Positions 7,686-18,303 of a stretch of DNA of 64,000 nucleotides are shown one piece after another. Under the pieces are notes generated by a model, which saw only the letters and a program-made list of their open reading frames with translations, was not told the DNA's origin and did not search any database. This stretch comes from Stenotrophomonas maltophilia (GTDB taxonomy: Bacteria > Pseudomonadota > Gammaproteobacteria > Xanthomonadales > Xanthomonadaceae), in contig NZ_LT906480.1 of the NCBI RefSeq assembly GCF_900186865.1, forward strand, positions 762,001 through 826,000. Reading direction: 5' to 3'. Each line of letters starts with the position of its first letter. Within the stretch, counting starts at the first letter, position 1. The position numbers and the translations under genes were made by a program.

Positions 7686-9198
7686 GCTCGGCACTGACCG
7701 GGCTGGTGATGAATCCCCACAGCAGGCGTGCCATCACTGCGGGCGAGCGTGCCTGCCTGCGCGCATAAGTCTGTAGCGCATCCAGCCGCGGGCGGTCATA
7801 GAGGTGGCCGGCCAGCAGCACGGCATGCACGCGGCGGGTATTGGCGATGTCGTGCAGCGGGTTGCCATCAAGCAGCACCAGGTCTGCGGCTTTGCCGACC
7901 TCGACGCTTCCATGCGATGCCTGCCGTTGCAGATGACGTGCGGCCTGCAGCGTAGCTGCGCGCAGCACGTCGGCCTGGCTCAGGCCGGCCTGTCGCAGCC
8001 ACTGCAGTTCATCGTGGTAGCGGAAGCCGCCCAATCCGGTATCGGTGCCGACCAGCACGGTGACGCCGGCACGATGGGCCGCACCGGTGAGAGCCAGGCC
8101 ATGCTCGAAGTAGGTCTTCAGTGCGTCTTGGCCGCGTCGGCCGGGATAGCGCGCTGCGGTGGCCTGCAGGTCATCACGCCACGCCCAGCGTGAAAGCGGG
8201 TCCAGATAGGCCAGGCGCGGATCGTCGACGAAGGCGGGGTCGCTTGCGCGTGAATCTTCTTCGCGGGTGACATGGGTCGGTACGAACGCGGCACCGCTGG
8301 CCTGCATCAAAGCGAACGCCTTGTTGCAGAGCGTGGGCTGATAGCTGGCAACCATGCGTTCGGCCAGTACGATCGGGTCTTCGCCGTCGAGCGTGCCACC
8401 GCGCCATGCCGCCGCGTTGTCGAAGCAGTGGCGCACGAACAGATGGGCGTGCTCGAAGCTGCGCTGGCCCGCCTGCACCGCGTCGTCCAGAGGCACCGCC
8501 TTGGGCAGGTGGCCGACCAACGGACGGCGCAGCTGCTGCGCCTCGGTGGCCAGCCGCTGATAGGTGTCCGCACGCAGCCGGTTGTAGACCTTCAACGCGT
8601 CGACCCCGCGCGCGCTGTACGTCCGTGCACGCGCAGCGGCGGCCTCTGGCGTGAGTGACGGATCTTCGAAGTAGAAACTGGCGATCTGTACGAAGCGCGG
8701 TGCAACCTGCTGCCCGGCAATGGCCTGTGCGGTCCAGCGGCGCTTGTCGGCCACGCAGGCGATCAGCGGATCGGTGGTCTGCGGGCAGTCCATCATGTCA
8801 CGGGTGCCGGTGATGCCGTTGGCCAGCATCAGCGGGAACTGCAGCTGCGGCGACAATTGCAGTGCATGGGTGTGCATGTCCCAGAAACCGGGCAGCAGCC
8901 AGCGGCCGCCGGCGTCGAGCACGGGAAGCCGCGCGTCCTGCGGATCTTCCCCAATGGCAGTGATGGTGCCGTGGCGCACTGTCACGGTGGTGGGTTCGCT
9001 GACCCGGCCGCGCGCCACGTCCACCACCCGCGCATTGACGATCACGCGGCTGTTGCCCGGCTCGGGCAACGGCGGAGCCGACAGCGGCCAGAGCAGAGCG
9101 GCGGCGAACAGCAATGGCGGCGCCAGCAGGAGGATGACCAGTACGATCGGCCACTGCCGACGGTGGGCGGAACGGGGCAATGCGCATGCTGCATCCAT
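7681..9198 (-). CDS. Membrane-anchored amidohydrolase-family metallohydrolase
   Basis: A 505-aa protein with one N-terminal membrane segment (about residues 16-37, WPIVLVILLLAPPLLFAAAL) and a large amidohydrolase domain outside the membrane. The opening strand IVNARVVDVARGRVSEPTTV and the metal-binding FWDMHTHALQ are typical of the superfamily. The later His in VGHLPK, the EHAH region, and GTDTGLGGFRYHDE with the conserved Asp complete the site. The C-terminus returns to the small beta domain (VGKAADLVLLDGNPLHDI). Relatives act on cyclic amides or proline peptides (Xaa-Pro dipeptidase-like imidazolonepropionase group), so substrate specificity cannot be set. Confidence 0.9.
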   Translation of the reverse strand: MDAACALPRSAHRRQWPIVLVILLLAPPLLFAAALLWPLSAPPLPEPGNSRVIVNARVVDVARGRVSEPTTVTVRHGTITAIGEDPQDARLPVLDAGGRWLLPGFWDMHTHALQLSPQLQFPLMLANGITGTRDMMDCPQTTDPLIACVADKRRWTAQAIAGQQVAPRFVQIASFYFEDPSLTPEAAAARARTYSARGVDALKVYNRLRADTYQRLATEAQQLRRPLVGHLPKAVPLDDAVQAGQRSFEHAHLFVRHCFDNAAAWRGGTLDGEDPIVLAERMVASYQPTLCNKAFALMQASGAAFVPTHVTREEDSRASDPAFVDDPRLAYLDPLSRWAWRDDLQATAARYPGRRGQDALKTYFEHGLALTGAAHRAGVTVLVGTDTGLGGFRYHDELQWLRQAGLSQADVLRAATLQAARHLQRQASHGSVEVGKAADLVLLDGNPLHDIANTRRVHAVLLAGHLYDRPRLDALQTYARRQARSPAVMARLLWGFITSPVSAEL

Positions 9199-9335
9199 GA
9201 GCCGGCGATCCTTGTAGTGGGTCGCCCGCAGGGTGCTGCAAGCGGGACGCTGGCGCCAGTGACCATCGGCATCCGGCCCTGTCTGCCTCCGGGACGGTTA
9301 CCCTGTGCAGCAGAACTCCTGATCACACCTGCGCC

Positions 9336-9893
9336 ATGTCCATCGTCCTCACCGATTTCGCCCGTCCCCGCCTGTTCCCGCGCGTGCCGCGTGGCAACAC
9401 CATCCAGGACTGCACCGCCGAGCAGTTCGAGGCACACCTCAATGCGCACGCGCCGCTGAAGGTGCTCGACGGCTACGCCCCGTTCTGCAAGTTGTTCGTC
9501 TACGAGAACTGGACCAGCACGCGCTGCCTGACGGTGCCGGTCACCGAGGCCAACCGCCACCAGCTGCGTAGCGGCTACGAGGCGCGCAACCGCGAGGAAC
9601 TGCCGGTGCTGGTGCGCTGGTTCGAGGGCGTGGAATCACCGCGTGCGAACTACCTGGTGGTGATCCTGTACAGCGCCGGGCAGCTGGCGAAAGAAGGTTC
9701 ACCGATCGAGGCCGACTGGGGCATCGTCGGCTGCATCTACACCGCCGAACCGGAAGAGGTGCCGATGGCGCCGATCACGATGATGCGCAATGCGCTGGGC
9801 GTGGAGGAAGGCGGTTCCGGTGTGCCGCTGGACCGGGAGGCCTACCGGCGCTCGGTGGAGTTCTGGGAGAACAACGCCAACTGGCGGCCGTGA
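9336..9893 (+). CDS. DUF3228 family protein
   Basis: A 185-aa soluble protein that I recognise as DUF3228 from its conserved blocks: FPRVPRGNTIQDC, DGYAPFCKLFVYENWT, LPVLVRWFEGVE, ADWGIVGCIY and the C-terminal EEGGSGVPLDREAYRRSVEFW. No signal peptide or membrane segment is present. The family has no established function. The gene stands alone with its own upstream region and is followed by an SMAG palindrome. Confidence 0.85.
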   Translation: MSIVLTDFARPRLFPRVPRGNTIQDCTAEQFEAHLNAHAPLKVLDGYAPFCKLFVYENWTSTRCLTVPVTEANRHQLRSGYEARNREELPVLVRWFEGVESPRANYLVVILYSAGQLAKEGSPIEADWGIVGCIYTAEPEEVPMAPITMMRNALGVEEGGSGVPLDREAYRRSVEFWENNANWRP

Positions 9894-9936
9894 GCAACAT
9901 TTGTCATCCACGCATCGCGTGAATGTGCGGACCGCA

Positions 9937-9958
9937 GTAGAGCCACGCCATGCGTGGC
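9937..9958 (+). repeat. SMAG-type palindromic repeat (single hairpin)
   Basis: GTAGA is followed by the hairpin GCCACGC-CAT-GCGTGGC. It lies between the convergent DUF3228 gene and the gene at 9969. Confidence 0.75.
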
Positions 9959-9968
9959 CGCTTGGCCT

Positions 9969-10454
9969 TCAGGCAGCTTTCCATTCCCACCACGGGTAAT
10001 GGTACTCGCGGTCGATGGCCTGCCAATGCTGGCCGCATTGCGTGCAGGCAACGGCGTGGCAGTCGCCCAAGCAGCCCTCAGCCTCTTCCACCGAGAGCAG
10101 CTGCATCTGTCCTTGTTCAATCAGGCGACGGGGATCGAAGAACGGGTAGCCGGGGTTGAGCGCGCACAGGCAACCCTCGCGTGCACGCCAGTAACGCAGC
10201 CGACGCAGGGCGGCCTTCAGATACGCCTGGTTGCTGATCAGCATGCCGCCAAGCGCGATACCCTGGCAGCGTTGTTCGATCAGATCCACATGTGCGCTCA
10301 ACGCGTCCAACGATGAGGCACTGAACAGTCGTGCGACGACGCGGGCGGCATCGGTGATGCGCGTTGCGTCGCGCGACAACAGGTCCTGCAGCAGCACATC
10401 GGCCTGTGCATCGTCGAGCCGGGGAATGGGCGCTGCAGACCACGGCCAGCGCAT
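9969..10454 (-). CDS. Hypothetical protein with C-terminal cysteine cluster
   Basis: A 161-aa soluble protein of unknown function. The N-terminal ~90 residues look helical (LLQDLLSRDATRITDAARVV). The C-terminal part has six cysteines: CLCAL, then CLGDCHAVACTQCGQHW. The latter ends like a small metal-binding knuckle (CxxCG after an earlier Cys pair), so zinc binding is plausible but unproven. Its ATG overlaps the ybaK stop by one base (TGATG), so it is translated together with the Cys-tRNA(Pro) deacylase. Nearby tRNA quality control is the only functional hint. Confidence 0.75.
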   Translation of the reverse strand: MRWPWSAAPIPRLDDAQADVLLQDLLSRDATRITDAARVVARLFSASSLDALSAHVDLIEQRCQGIALGGMLISNQAYLKAALRRLRYWRAREGCLCALNPGYPFFDPRRLIEQGQMQLLSVEEAEGCLGDCHAVACTQCGQHWQAIDREYHYPWWEWKAA

Positions 10455-10927
10455 CAGCGTGACTTGCCGATGGCAGCGTAGTGGCCGGCGGTGAGGCGCA
10501 GCAGGTCGGTGGGTGCCAGTTCCACTTCCAGGCCACGGCGACCGGCGCTGACATGCAGCGCGGGCAGCGCTTCGGCACTGGCGTCCAGGAAGGTGCGCAG
10601 GCGCTTCTTCTGTCCGAGCGGGCTGATGCCACCGACCAGGTAACCGGTCGCGCGCTGCGCGGCATCAGCAGCAGCCATCTCGCACTTCTTGCAGCCGGCC
10701 GCTTCGGCCAGTGCCTTCAGGTCCAGCTGGCCGGCCACCGGCACGATCGCCACCAGCAGTTCGTGTGCCTCGGTGCTGGCCAGCAGGGTCTTGAACACCT
10801 GGGCCGGATCGAGGCCGAGCTTGTCGACAGCTTCGCCGCCATAGGATTCGGCGTGGGCGTCATGCACGTAGCTGCGCACGGTGTGGGCGATCTTCTCGCG
10901 CTTGAGCAGGTTGATGGCCGGGGTCAT
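10454..10927 (-). CDS. ybaK: Cys-tRNA(Pro)/aminoacyl-tRNA deacylase YbaK/EbsC
   Basis: A 157-aa stand-alone editing domain that hydrolyses Cys-tRNA(Pro) mischarged by prolyl-tRNA synthetase. It begins MTPAINLLKREKIAHTVRSY, the standard family start, hence 10927 and not the longer ORF from 11092, which would run through a repeat. Conserved segments are LGLDPAQVFKTLLA (with the key lysine in VFKTL), VPVAGQLDLKALA, GYLVGGISPLGQKKRL and SAGRRGLEVELAPTDLL. It leads a two-gene unit with the cysteine-cluster protein, overlapping by one base. Confidence 0.95.
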   Translation of the reverse strand: MTPAINLLKREKIAHTVRSYVHDAHAESYGGEAVDKLGLDPAQVFKTLLASTEAHELLVAIVPVAGQLDLKALAEAAGCKKCEMAAADAAQRATGYLVGGISPLGQKKRLRTFLDASAEALPALHVSAGRRGLEVELAPTDLLRLTAGHYAAIGKSR

Positions 10928-10985
10928 GTAGGCATGGTAGCGCGCGCTGGGCGCGTTGCCTTGACCGAGCCTACTGCCGGAGAGC

Positions 10986-11008
10986 ATCCACGCATGGCGT
11001 GGATCTAC
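10986..11008 (-). repeat. SMAG-type palindromic repeat (single hairpin)
   Basis: Hairpin ATCCACGC-ATG-GCGTGGAT followed by CTAC, so the GTAG terminus is on the minus strand. It lies between ahcY and ybaK. Confidence 0.75.
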
Positions 11009-11050
11009 CGTGGGGACTGGATGCGGGGTGTACGGCCACACGCAAACGCA

Positions 11051-11076
11051 GAACGGACGCCCGAAGGCGCCCGTTC
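11051..11076 (-). terminator. Intrinsic terminator of ahcY
   Basis: On the minus strand a stem of about 11 bp (GAACGGGCGCC/GGCGTCCGTTC, one G-U pair) around a TTCG loop is followed by a modest T-rich run (TGCGTTTGCG), 53-78 bases past the ahcY stop. Confidence 0.65.
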
Positions 11077-11097
11077 CGTGTGTTGCATGCACCGGTG

Positions 11098-11118
11098 GTG
11101 CCGGCCGCTGGCCGGCAC
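11098..11118. repeat. SMAG-type palindrome, GGTG-ended variant
   Basis: Perfect hairpin GTGCCGGCC-GCT-GGCCGGCAC with the same core as the paired elements at 15.3, 18.2 and 18.8 kb, but preceded by GGTG where those have GTAG. It lies 11 bases beyond the ahcY stop. Confidence 0.7.
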
Positions 11119-11128
11119 CCCGCAGGCA

Positions 11129-12574
<1,446 letters not shown>

Positions 12575-12613
12575 TCGTGTGCTCCGGTTGTGGACGAGCG
12601 GATGCTCGCATCT

Positions 12614-12692
12614 AGCCGGGCGCCGTTGTTACAAAGCCACCTTACCGAGCCTGGCCGGGCCTCGTGGGATCCGGTCGCAGCGCCCCTCGGCA
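12614..12692 (-). promoter_or_regulatory. SAH riboswitch in the ahcY leader
   Basis: The minus strand carries the hallmark blocks of the S-adenosylhomocysteine riboswitch in order: CCGAGGGGCGCTGCGACC, then CCAGGCTCGG, which pairs with CCGAG to form P1/P2, then AACGGCGCCC, which pairs with GGGGCGCTG. The order, spacing (~79 nt) and position, ending 40 nt before the ahcY ATG, fit the family. In the known class, binding of SAH turns ahcY expression on. The class is established; assignment here is by motif recognition. Confidence 0.88.
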
Positions 12693-12705
12693 GGGGAGAA
12701 CCCCC

Positions 12706-12711
12706 ATTATA
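12706..12711 (-). promoter_or_regulatory. -10 element of the ahcY promoter
   Basis: A consensus TATAAT on the minus strand lies about 14 nt before the riboswitch, so transcription would begin just ahead of the aptamer. No good -35 box is visible. A perfect 10-bp palindrome, CATCCGGATG (12729-12738), lies upstream, between ahcY and the divergent peptidase gene, and could bind an activator. Confidence 0.6.
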
Positions 12712-12815
12712 TCGCGGCCCCGACGTGACATCCGGATGACCCCAACCATCGGCAGATGGGGCCGCGTGCACGGCCTGTTAAGGTCGGTGTTTTCACGCAT
12801 CACACAGGTGGAACG

Positions 12816-15332
12816 ATGAGCATGCACGCGCGCCGTACTCGGCGCTGGACCGGCCTGGTCCTGTCGATGGGACTGCTGGCGGTGGCCCCGCTGGCCTGGG
12901 CGGCAGCGCCGCAGCCCGTGGCCGCACAGGCCCAGGGCGTCAACGGCTACGAACTGCCGTCGGCCGCGCTGCAGGCGGTGGTGGACGCGCCCCGTGCGCC
13001 CACGTTGTTCCTGTCGCCACGCCGCGACGTGGCCGCGATGATGCAGATGCCGTCGCTGCCGTCGATCCAGGTGGTGGCGCAGCCGGAACTGAAGCTGGCC
13101 GGCCTGCGCATCAACCCGCGCACGTTCTCCGACAGCCGCTTCAGCTTCGGCGAGAAGTTGTGGCTGATGAACGTAGCCGACGGCAAGGAGCGGCAGATCA
13201 GTGGCCTGCCGGCCAAGCTGTCGATCGCCAGTGTGATGTGGTCGCCGGACCAGAAGTGGCTGGCCTTCAACCAGGTCGACGCCGCCAGCGGTGCCAACGA
13301 ACTGTGGCTGGTGGACGTGGCCGGTGGCAGTGCCCGTCGCCTGGTTGCCGGCCTGAACACGGTGATCGGCAGCGGCTACCAGTGGCTGCCGGACAGCCGC
13401 GGACTGGTGGTGTTCACCCGCCCGGCCAACCTCGGTGCGGCCCCGGCCGCCGACGGCATTCCGACCGGCCCGGCCGTGCAGCAGACCAGCCAGGGCGGCG
13501 GCGTGGTGTCGATCCGTACCTACCAGGACCTGCTGAAGAACGAGGCTGATGCGCGCCAGTTCGATTACTACGCGACCACCCAGCCGATGGAAGTCAGCCT
13601 GGATGGCAGTACCCGCGCGATCGGCGCGGCCGGCATCTTCATGGGCTTCTCGGTGTCGCCGGATGGCCGCTTCGTGCTGCGCCAGCCGGTGCAGCGCCCG
13701 TATTCGTACGTGGTGCCGGTGGACAGCTTCCCGCGCCGCATTGAAGTGATCGACCGTGCCAGCGGCAAGCTGGTGCACACCGTGGCCGTGCGCCCGCTGG
13801 TGGAAGGGCTGCCGACCGGCAACGACGCCGAAGTGACCGGCGTGCGCGACATCCGCTGGCGCGGTGATGCCGACGCCACCCTGGTCTGGGCCGAAGCGCA
13901 GGACGGCGGCGACCCGAACAGGGACGCCAAGGTACGCGATGCGGTGCTGATGCAGGCCGCGCCGTTCGACAAACCGCCGGTCACCCTGGCCCAGCTTGGC
14001 AGCCGCCTGGCCGGCATCAGCTGGGGCCGCGGTGACCTGGCCCTGCTGACCGAATCGTGGTGGAAGACCCGCAGGACCAAGACCTGGTTGATCGCCCCGG
14101 ACAACGCCGGTGCCGAGCCGCGCCTGCTGTGGGATCGAGACGGGCAGGACCGCTATTCCGATCCGGGCCGGCCGCTGTTGTCCAGCGACGACCGCGGGCG
14201 CTCGCTGCTGCAGACCAGCGCCGATGGCAGCAGCCTGTATCTGGCCGGTGCCGGTGCATCGCCGGAAGGCGATCGTCCGTTCGTGGACCGCTTCGACATT
14301 GCCACGGGCAAGGCCACCCGCCTGTTCCACTCGCAGGCGCCGAGCTATTCGCTGCCGGTGGCATTGCTGGACAACCAGGGCGGTTCGCTGCTGCTGAGCC
14401 GCGAGAGCCCGGACGAGCCGGCCAACTTCTACGTGCAGTCGCTGGCCGATGCGGGTGCTGCGCCGCGTGCGCTGACCCACTTCGCCCATCCGCTGCCGCA
14501 GCTGAAGGGCGTGCAGAAGGAGCAGATCCGCTACAAGCGCAAGGATGGCGTCGACCTGACCGCGACCCTGCTGCTGCCGCCGGGCTACGACCCGAAGCGC
14601 GACGGCCCGCGCCCGCTGCTGATGTGGGCCTATCCGGGTGAGTTCAAGAGCGCAGCCGCGGCCAGCCAGGTGACCGATTCGCCGTACCGCTTCAATGCGG
14701 TCAGCTACTGGGGCCCGCAGGCGTTCCTGGCCAAGGGCTACGTGGTGCTGGCCAGCCCGTCGATGCCGATCATCGGCGAGGGTGACAAGGAGCCGAACGA
14801 CACCTACATCGAGCAGCTGGTGGCCAACGCGCAGGCAGCGGTGGATGAAGTGGTGCGCCGTGGCGTGACCGATCGCGATCACATCGCCATCGGCGGCCAT
14901 TCCTACGGTGCGTTCATGACCGCCAACCTGCTGGCGCATACGCGCCTGTTCAAGGCGGGTATCGCGCGCAGCGGCGCCTACAACCGCACGCTCACGCCGT
15001 TCGGCTTCCAGGCCGAGGAGCGCAACTACTGGCAGGCGCAGGACGTCTACCAGAAGATGGCGCCGTTCAACTACGCCGACAGGATCAAGGACCCGATCCT
15101 CTTCATCCACGGCGTGGACGACAACAACTCCGGCACCTTCCCGATCCAGAGCGAGCGCATGTTTGCTGCGGTGAAGGGCCTGGGTGGCACCGCGCGGCTG
15201 GTGATGCTGCCGAACGAATCGCACGCCTACCGCGCACGCGAATCGATCATGACCATGCTGGCCGAAAGCGAGCGCTGGCTGGAGCAGACCATCGGCCCGG
15301 CCGAGCAGGGCAAGGCGAAGAAGAAGCGCTGA
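12816..15332 (+). CDS. Secreted S9-family serine peptidase (prolyl oligopeptidase fold; S9D/glutamyl endopeptidase-like)
   Basis: An 838-aa exported peptidase. The ATG at 12816 follows AGGTGGA and gives a normal signal peptide ending LAWAAAP near residue 31; the ORF from 12756 lacks one. Residues ~40-560 form a beta-propeller (repeated strands such as WSPDQKWLAF, VSPDGRFVL), then an alpha/beta hydrolase domain. The catalytic triad is Ser696 in GGHSYGAFMTANLLAH, Asp768 in GVDDNNSGTFP and His803 in ESHAY. From memory, the GGHSYGAFMTANLLAH/SGAYNRTLTPFGFQ stretch is very close to plant chloroplast glutamyl endopeptidase (S9D) and less like dipeptidyl peptidase IV. It likely degrades periplasmic or extracellular peptides. 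Confidence 0.9.
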   Translation: MSMHARRTRRWTGLVLSMGLLAVAPLAWAAAPQPVAAQAQGVNGYELPSAALQAVVDAPRAPTLFLSPRRDVAAMMQMPSLPSIQVVAQPELKLAGLRINPRTFSDSRFSFGEKLWLMNVADGKERQISGLPAKLSIASVMWSPDQKWLAFNQVDAASGANELWLVDVAGGSARRLVAGLNTVIGSGYQWLPDSRGLVVFTRPANLGAAPAADGIPTGPAVQQTSQGGGVVSIRTYQDLLKNEADARQFDYYATTQPMEVSLDGSTRAIGAAGIFMGFSVSPDGRFVLRQPVQRPYSYVVPVDSFPRRIEVIDRASGKLVHTVAVRPLVEGLPTGNDAEVTGVRDIRWRGDADATLVWAEAQDGGDPNRDAKVRDAVLMQAAPFDKPPVTLAQLGSRLAGISWGRGDLALLTESWWKTRRTKTWLIAPDNAGAEPRLLWDRDGQDRYSDPGRPLLSSDDRGRSLLQTSADGSSLYLAGAGASPEGDRPFVDRFDIATGKATRLFHSQAPSYSLPVALLDNQGGSLLLSRESPDEPANFYVQSLADAGAAPRALTHFAHPLPQLKGVQKEQIRYKRKDGVDLTATLLLPPGYDPKRDGPRPLLMWAYPGEFKSAAAASQVTDSPYRFNAVSYWGPQAFLAKGYVVLASPSMPIIGEGDKEPNDTYIEQLVANAQAAVDEVVRRGVTDRDHIAIGGHSYGAFMTANLLAHTRLFKAGIARSGAYNRTLTPFGFQAEERNYWQAQDVYQKMAPFNYADRIKDPILFIHGVDDNNSGTFPIQSERMFAAVKGLGGTARLVMLPNESHAYRARESIMTMLAESERWLEQTIGPAEQGKAKKKR

Positions 15333-15341
15333 CGTGACCCG

Positions 15342-15414
15342 GTAGTGCCGGCCGCTGGCCGGCAACCTCATGGAGCCATGCAACCTGAGGTTGCCGGCCA
15401 GCGGCCGGCACTAC
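15342..15414. repeat. Paired SMAG palindromes in inverted orientation
   Basis: GTAG plus hairpin GTGCCGGCC-GCT-GGCCGGCA at one end, and the mirror-image copy ending CTAC at the other. The two also pair with each other, giving a possible ~30-bp long hairpin. It lies between the S9 peptidase and ppc. Confidence 0.85.
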
Positions 15415-15504
15415 CAGATGAAACCATTTTTGCATCGCAGCACGACGCCCGATCTGGGATAGGCTTGGGGCCTGGATCCGTTGACCGAGGCCTGTGCGTC
15501 GCCG

Positions 15505-18216
15505 ATGAACGAGTACCGCAGCAGCATCGAGTTTGCTTCTCCCGATCTTCCGCTTCGCGATGATGTGCGCCGGCTTGGCGCACTGGTCGGCGACCTGCTG
15601 GTCGAACAGGTGTCGGCCGCGTTTCTTGATGACGTCGAGGACGTGCGTACCCGCGCCATCGCCCGTCGCGAAAACCAGGCGCCGCTGTCGGAGCTGGCCG
15701 ATGGCCTGGCCGGGCGCACGCCGCAGCAGGCCGAGACCATGGTGCGGGCCTTCAGCACCTACTTCCAGGTGGTCAACATCGCCGAGCGCGTGCATCGCAT
15801 CCGCCGCCGCCGTGACTACCAGCGCGCCGGTACCGCAGGTGCGCAGCCCGATGGCCTGCAGGATGCGCTGCAGCACCTGAAGGCGCAGGGCGTGGGCCTG
15901 GACGAACTGGCGCAGTGGCTCCCGCGTATCGACATCGAACCGGTGTTCACCGCGCACCCGACCGAAGCGGTACGCCGCGCGCTGCTGGAAAAAGAGCAGC
16001 TGATGGTGGCCAGCCTGGTCGACAACCTGGACGGCCAGCGCACGCCGGGCGAGGCCGCCGCCGATGCTGCGCGCTTCCGCATGGCGCTGACCGCGTCGTG
16101 GCAGACCACCGATTCCTCGCCGGTGCGGCCCACGGTGGATGACGAGCGCGAGCACGTCGGCTTCTATCTGGTGCAGGTGCTGTACCGGGTGATTCCGGTG
16201 CTGTACGAATCGCTGCAGCAGGCGCTGCGCGATACCTACGGCGAAGAACTGCCGCTGCCGCGCCTGCTGCGCTTTGGTACGTGGGTGGGCGGCGACATGG
16301 ACGGCAACCCGAACGTGGATGCCCACACCATCCGCAATACGCTGGATGCGCAGCGGCAGGCGGTGCTCGGGCGCTACCAGAAGGAACTGCTGCAGCTGGC
16401 CAGCCTGCTCAGCCAGTCCACCGAGCGGGTGGGCGTGAGCGATGCGCTGCAGGCGCGCGTGGCGCAGTACCAGCAGCTGCTGCCGCAGGTGCAGTCGCGC
16501 CCGCGCCACGCCGATATGCCGTACCGCCTGCTCAACGACCGCATGCGCGCACGCCTGCAGGCGACGCTGGACGATGGCGAGCGCGCCTACGCCGGCCCCG
16601 CCGAATTGATCGACGACCTGCAGCTGATCCTCGACAGCCTGCTTGCGAACCGTGGCGAGCACGCTGGTGGTTTTGCCGTGCAGCGCCTGCTGTGGCGGGT
16701 GAAGACCTTCGGCTTCCATCTGGCGCGGCTGGATGTGCGCCAGGAGTCGAGCGTGCATGCGCGCGCGCTGGCCGCCGTGCTGGGTGGCGAAGAGGCCTGG
16801 CAGGCGCTGGATGCGGTGGGCCGTGCGCGGCTGCTGAGCCCGCATGCCAGCGGTGAAACGGCATTGCCCAACGGTGACGACGAGGGCAACCAGCGGCTGG
16901 ATGCGGTGTTCGCCGCGCTGGCCGATGCGCGTGCGCGGCATGGCAGCGAGGCGCTGGGCAGCTACATCATCTCGATGGCGCACGACCGCAGCGACGTGCT
17001 GGCGGTGCTGGCGCTGGCACGCCGTGGCGGCCTGGTGGAAGAGAACGGATCAGTACCGCTGGATATCGCACCGCTGTTCGAGACGGTGGATGATCTCAAG
17101 CGCGGCACCGCGACCCTGCGTGACCTGCTGGCCGACCCGATCTATCGCGCGCACCTGCAAGCACGCGACGACGTGCAGATGGTGATGCTGGGTTATTCGG
17201 ACAGCAGCAAGGACGGCGGTATCGCGGCCTCGCGCTGGGGCCTGCAGCGTGCACAGGTGGAGCTGCTGGAGGTGGCGGCCGAGGCGGGCATCCGCCTGAC
17301 CTTCTTCCATGGCCGTGGCGGCTCGATCAGCCGTGGCGGTGGCAAGACCACGCACGCGGTGGATGCTTCACCACGCGGCAGCATCGATGGCCGCCTGCGG
17401 GTGACCGAGCAGGGCGAGGTGATTCATCGCAAGTACGGTATCCGCGCGCTGGCTTTGCGCTCGCTGGAACAGGCCACCGGCGCGGTGCTGCGCGCCAGCC
17501 TGCGCCCGCGTGCTGCCGAGCCCCGCGAGGACGACTGGCGGCCGGTGATGGATGCGGTGGCTGGGGCCAGCAGTGAGGTGTATCGCGCGTTCGTTGGCCA
17601 GGCCGGCTTCATGGATTACTTCCGTACCGCCACGCCGATCGATGTGATCGAGCGGATGACGCTGGGCTCGCGTCCGTCGCGCCGGCTCGGCCAGGACGCA
17701 GCGCTGGGCAACCTGCGCGCGATTCCGTGGGTATTCGCCTGGAGCCAGGCACGCGCGGTGATTCCCGGTTGGTATGGCGTGGGCAGTGGCCTGCAGGCGG
17801 CGGTGGATGCCGGCCACGAACAGACCCTGCGCGATATGGCGCGAGACTGGCCGTTTTTCCGTATGTTCCTGGACGATATCTCGATGGTGCTGTCCAAGGG
17901 CGATATCACCATCGCCGAGCAGTTCTCGCAGCTGTCCGGCGAGTTGCACGGGCGCTTCTTCCCGCAGGTGCAGCGCGAACTGGAACTCACCCGGCACTGG
18001 CTGCTGGCATTGATGGACCAGCAGACGCTGCTGGACCACGATGCGCGGCTGGCGCTGTCGATCCGCCTGCGCAATCCCTATGTCGATCCGATCAGCGTGC
18101 TGCAGGTGGACCTGCTGCAGCGCTGGCGGGCCAGCGGACGCGAGGATGACGATCTGCTGCGCGCGCTGGTGGCGTGCGTGAACGGTGTTTCGCAGGGTGT
18201 GCAGAACACCGGGTGA
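15505..18216 (+). CDS. ppc: Phosphoenolpyruvate carboxylase
   Basis: PEPC adds bicarbonate to phosphoenolpyruvate to refill the TCA cycle with oxaloacetate. The 903-aa form from the ATG at 15505 ([10 protein letters not shown]) is preferred to the TTG at 15481. Catalytic and binding landmarks are [17 protein letters not shown] (His151), [51 protein letters not shown] and the invariant C-terminus QNTG. Length and ends are those of a complete enzyme. It is monocistronic between two paired SMAG elements, which leave about 90 bases for its promoter. Confidence 0.98.
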   Translation: MNEYRSSIEFASPDLPLRDDVRRLGALVGDLLVEQVSAAFLDDVEDVRTRAIARRENQAPLSELADGLAGRTPQQAETMVRAFSTYFQVVNIAERVHRIRRRRDYQRAGTAGAQPDGLQDALQHLKAQGVGLDELAQWLPRIDIEPVFTAHPTEAVRRALLEKEQLMVASLVDNLDGQRTPGEAAADAARFRMALTASWQTTDSSPVRPTVDDEREHVGFYLVQVLYRVIPVLYESLQQALRDTYGEELPLPRLLRFGTWVGGDMDGNPNVDAHTIRNTLDAQRQAVLGRYQKELLQLASLLSQSTERVGVSDALQARVAQYQQLLPQVQSRPRHADMPYRLLNDRMRARLQATLDDGERAYAGPAELIDDLQLILDSLLANRGEHAGGFAVQRLLWRVKTFGFHLARLDVRQESSVHARALAAVLGGEEAWQALDAVGRARLLSPHASGETALPNGDDEGNQRLDAVFAALADARARHGSEALGSYIISMAHDRSDVLAVLALARRGGLVEENGSVPLDIAPLFETVDDLKRGTATLRDLLADPIYRAHLQARDDVQMVMLGYSDSSKDGGIAASRWGLQRAQVELLEVAAEAGIRLTFFHGRGGSISRGGGKTTHAVDASPRGSIDGRLRVTEQGEVIHRKYGIRALALRSLEQATGAVLRASLRPRAAEPREDDWRPVMDAVAGASSEVYRAFVGQAGFMDYFRTATPIDVIERMTLGSRPSRRLGQDAALGNLRAIPWVFAWSQARAVIPGWYGVGSGLQAAVDAGHEQTLRDMARDWPFFRMFLDDISMVLSKGDITIAEQFSQLSGELHGRFFPQVQRELELTRHWLLALMDQQTLLDHDARLALSIRLRNPYVDPISVLQVDLLQRWRASGREDDDLLRALVACVNGVSQGVQNTG

Positions 18217-18225
18217 GGTGTAGCG

Positions 18226-18302
18226 GTAGTGCCGGCCGCTGGCCGGCAACCTCATGATGTCTGGCAGCGCGCACGAGGTTGCCGGCCAGCGGCCGGCACT
18301 AC
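18226..18302. repeat. Paired SMAG palindromes in inverted orientation
   Basis: GTAGTGCCGGCC...GGCCGGCAACCTC and the mirror image ending GCACTAC. It fills the whole gap between the convergent ppc and thioesterase stops, ending 2 bases before the thioesterase stop. Confidence 0.85.
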
Positions 18303-18303
18303 C

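Noticed and set aside
12642..15383. 913-aa open frame on the minus strand opposite the S9 peptidase
   Set aside because: Antisense shadow of a well-supported secreted peptidase; it also runs into the SMAG repeat and the riboswitch region.
15247..16983. 578-aa open frame on the minus strand opposite ppc
   Set aside because: Shadow of PEPC; His/Arg/Gln-rich without domains.
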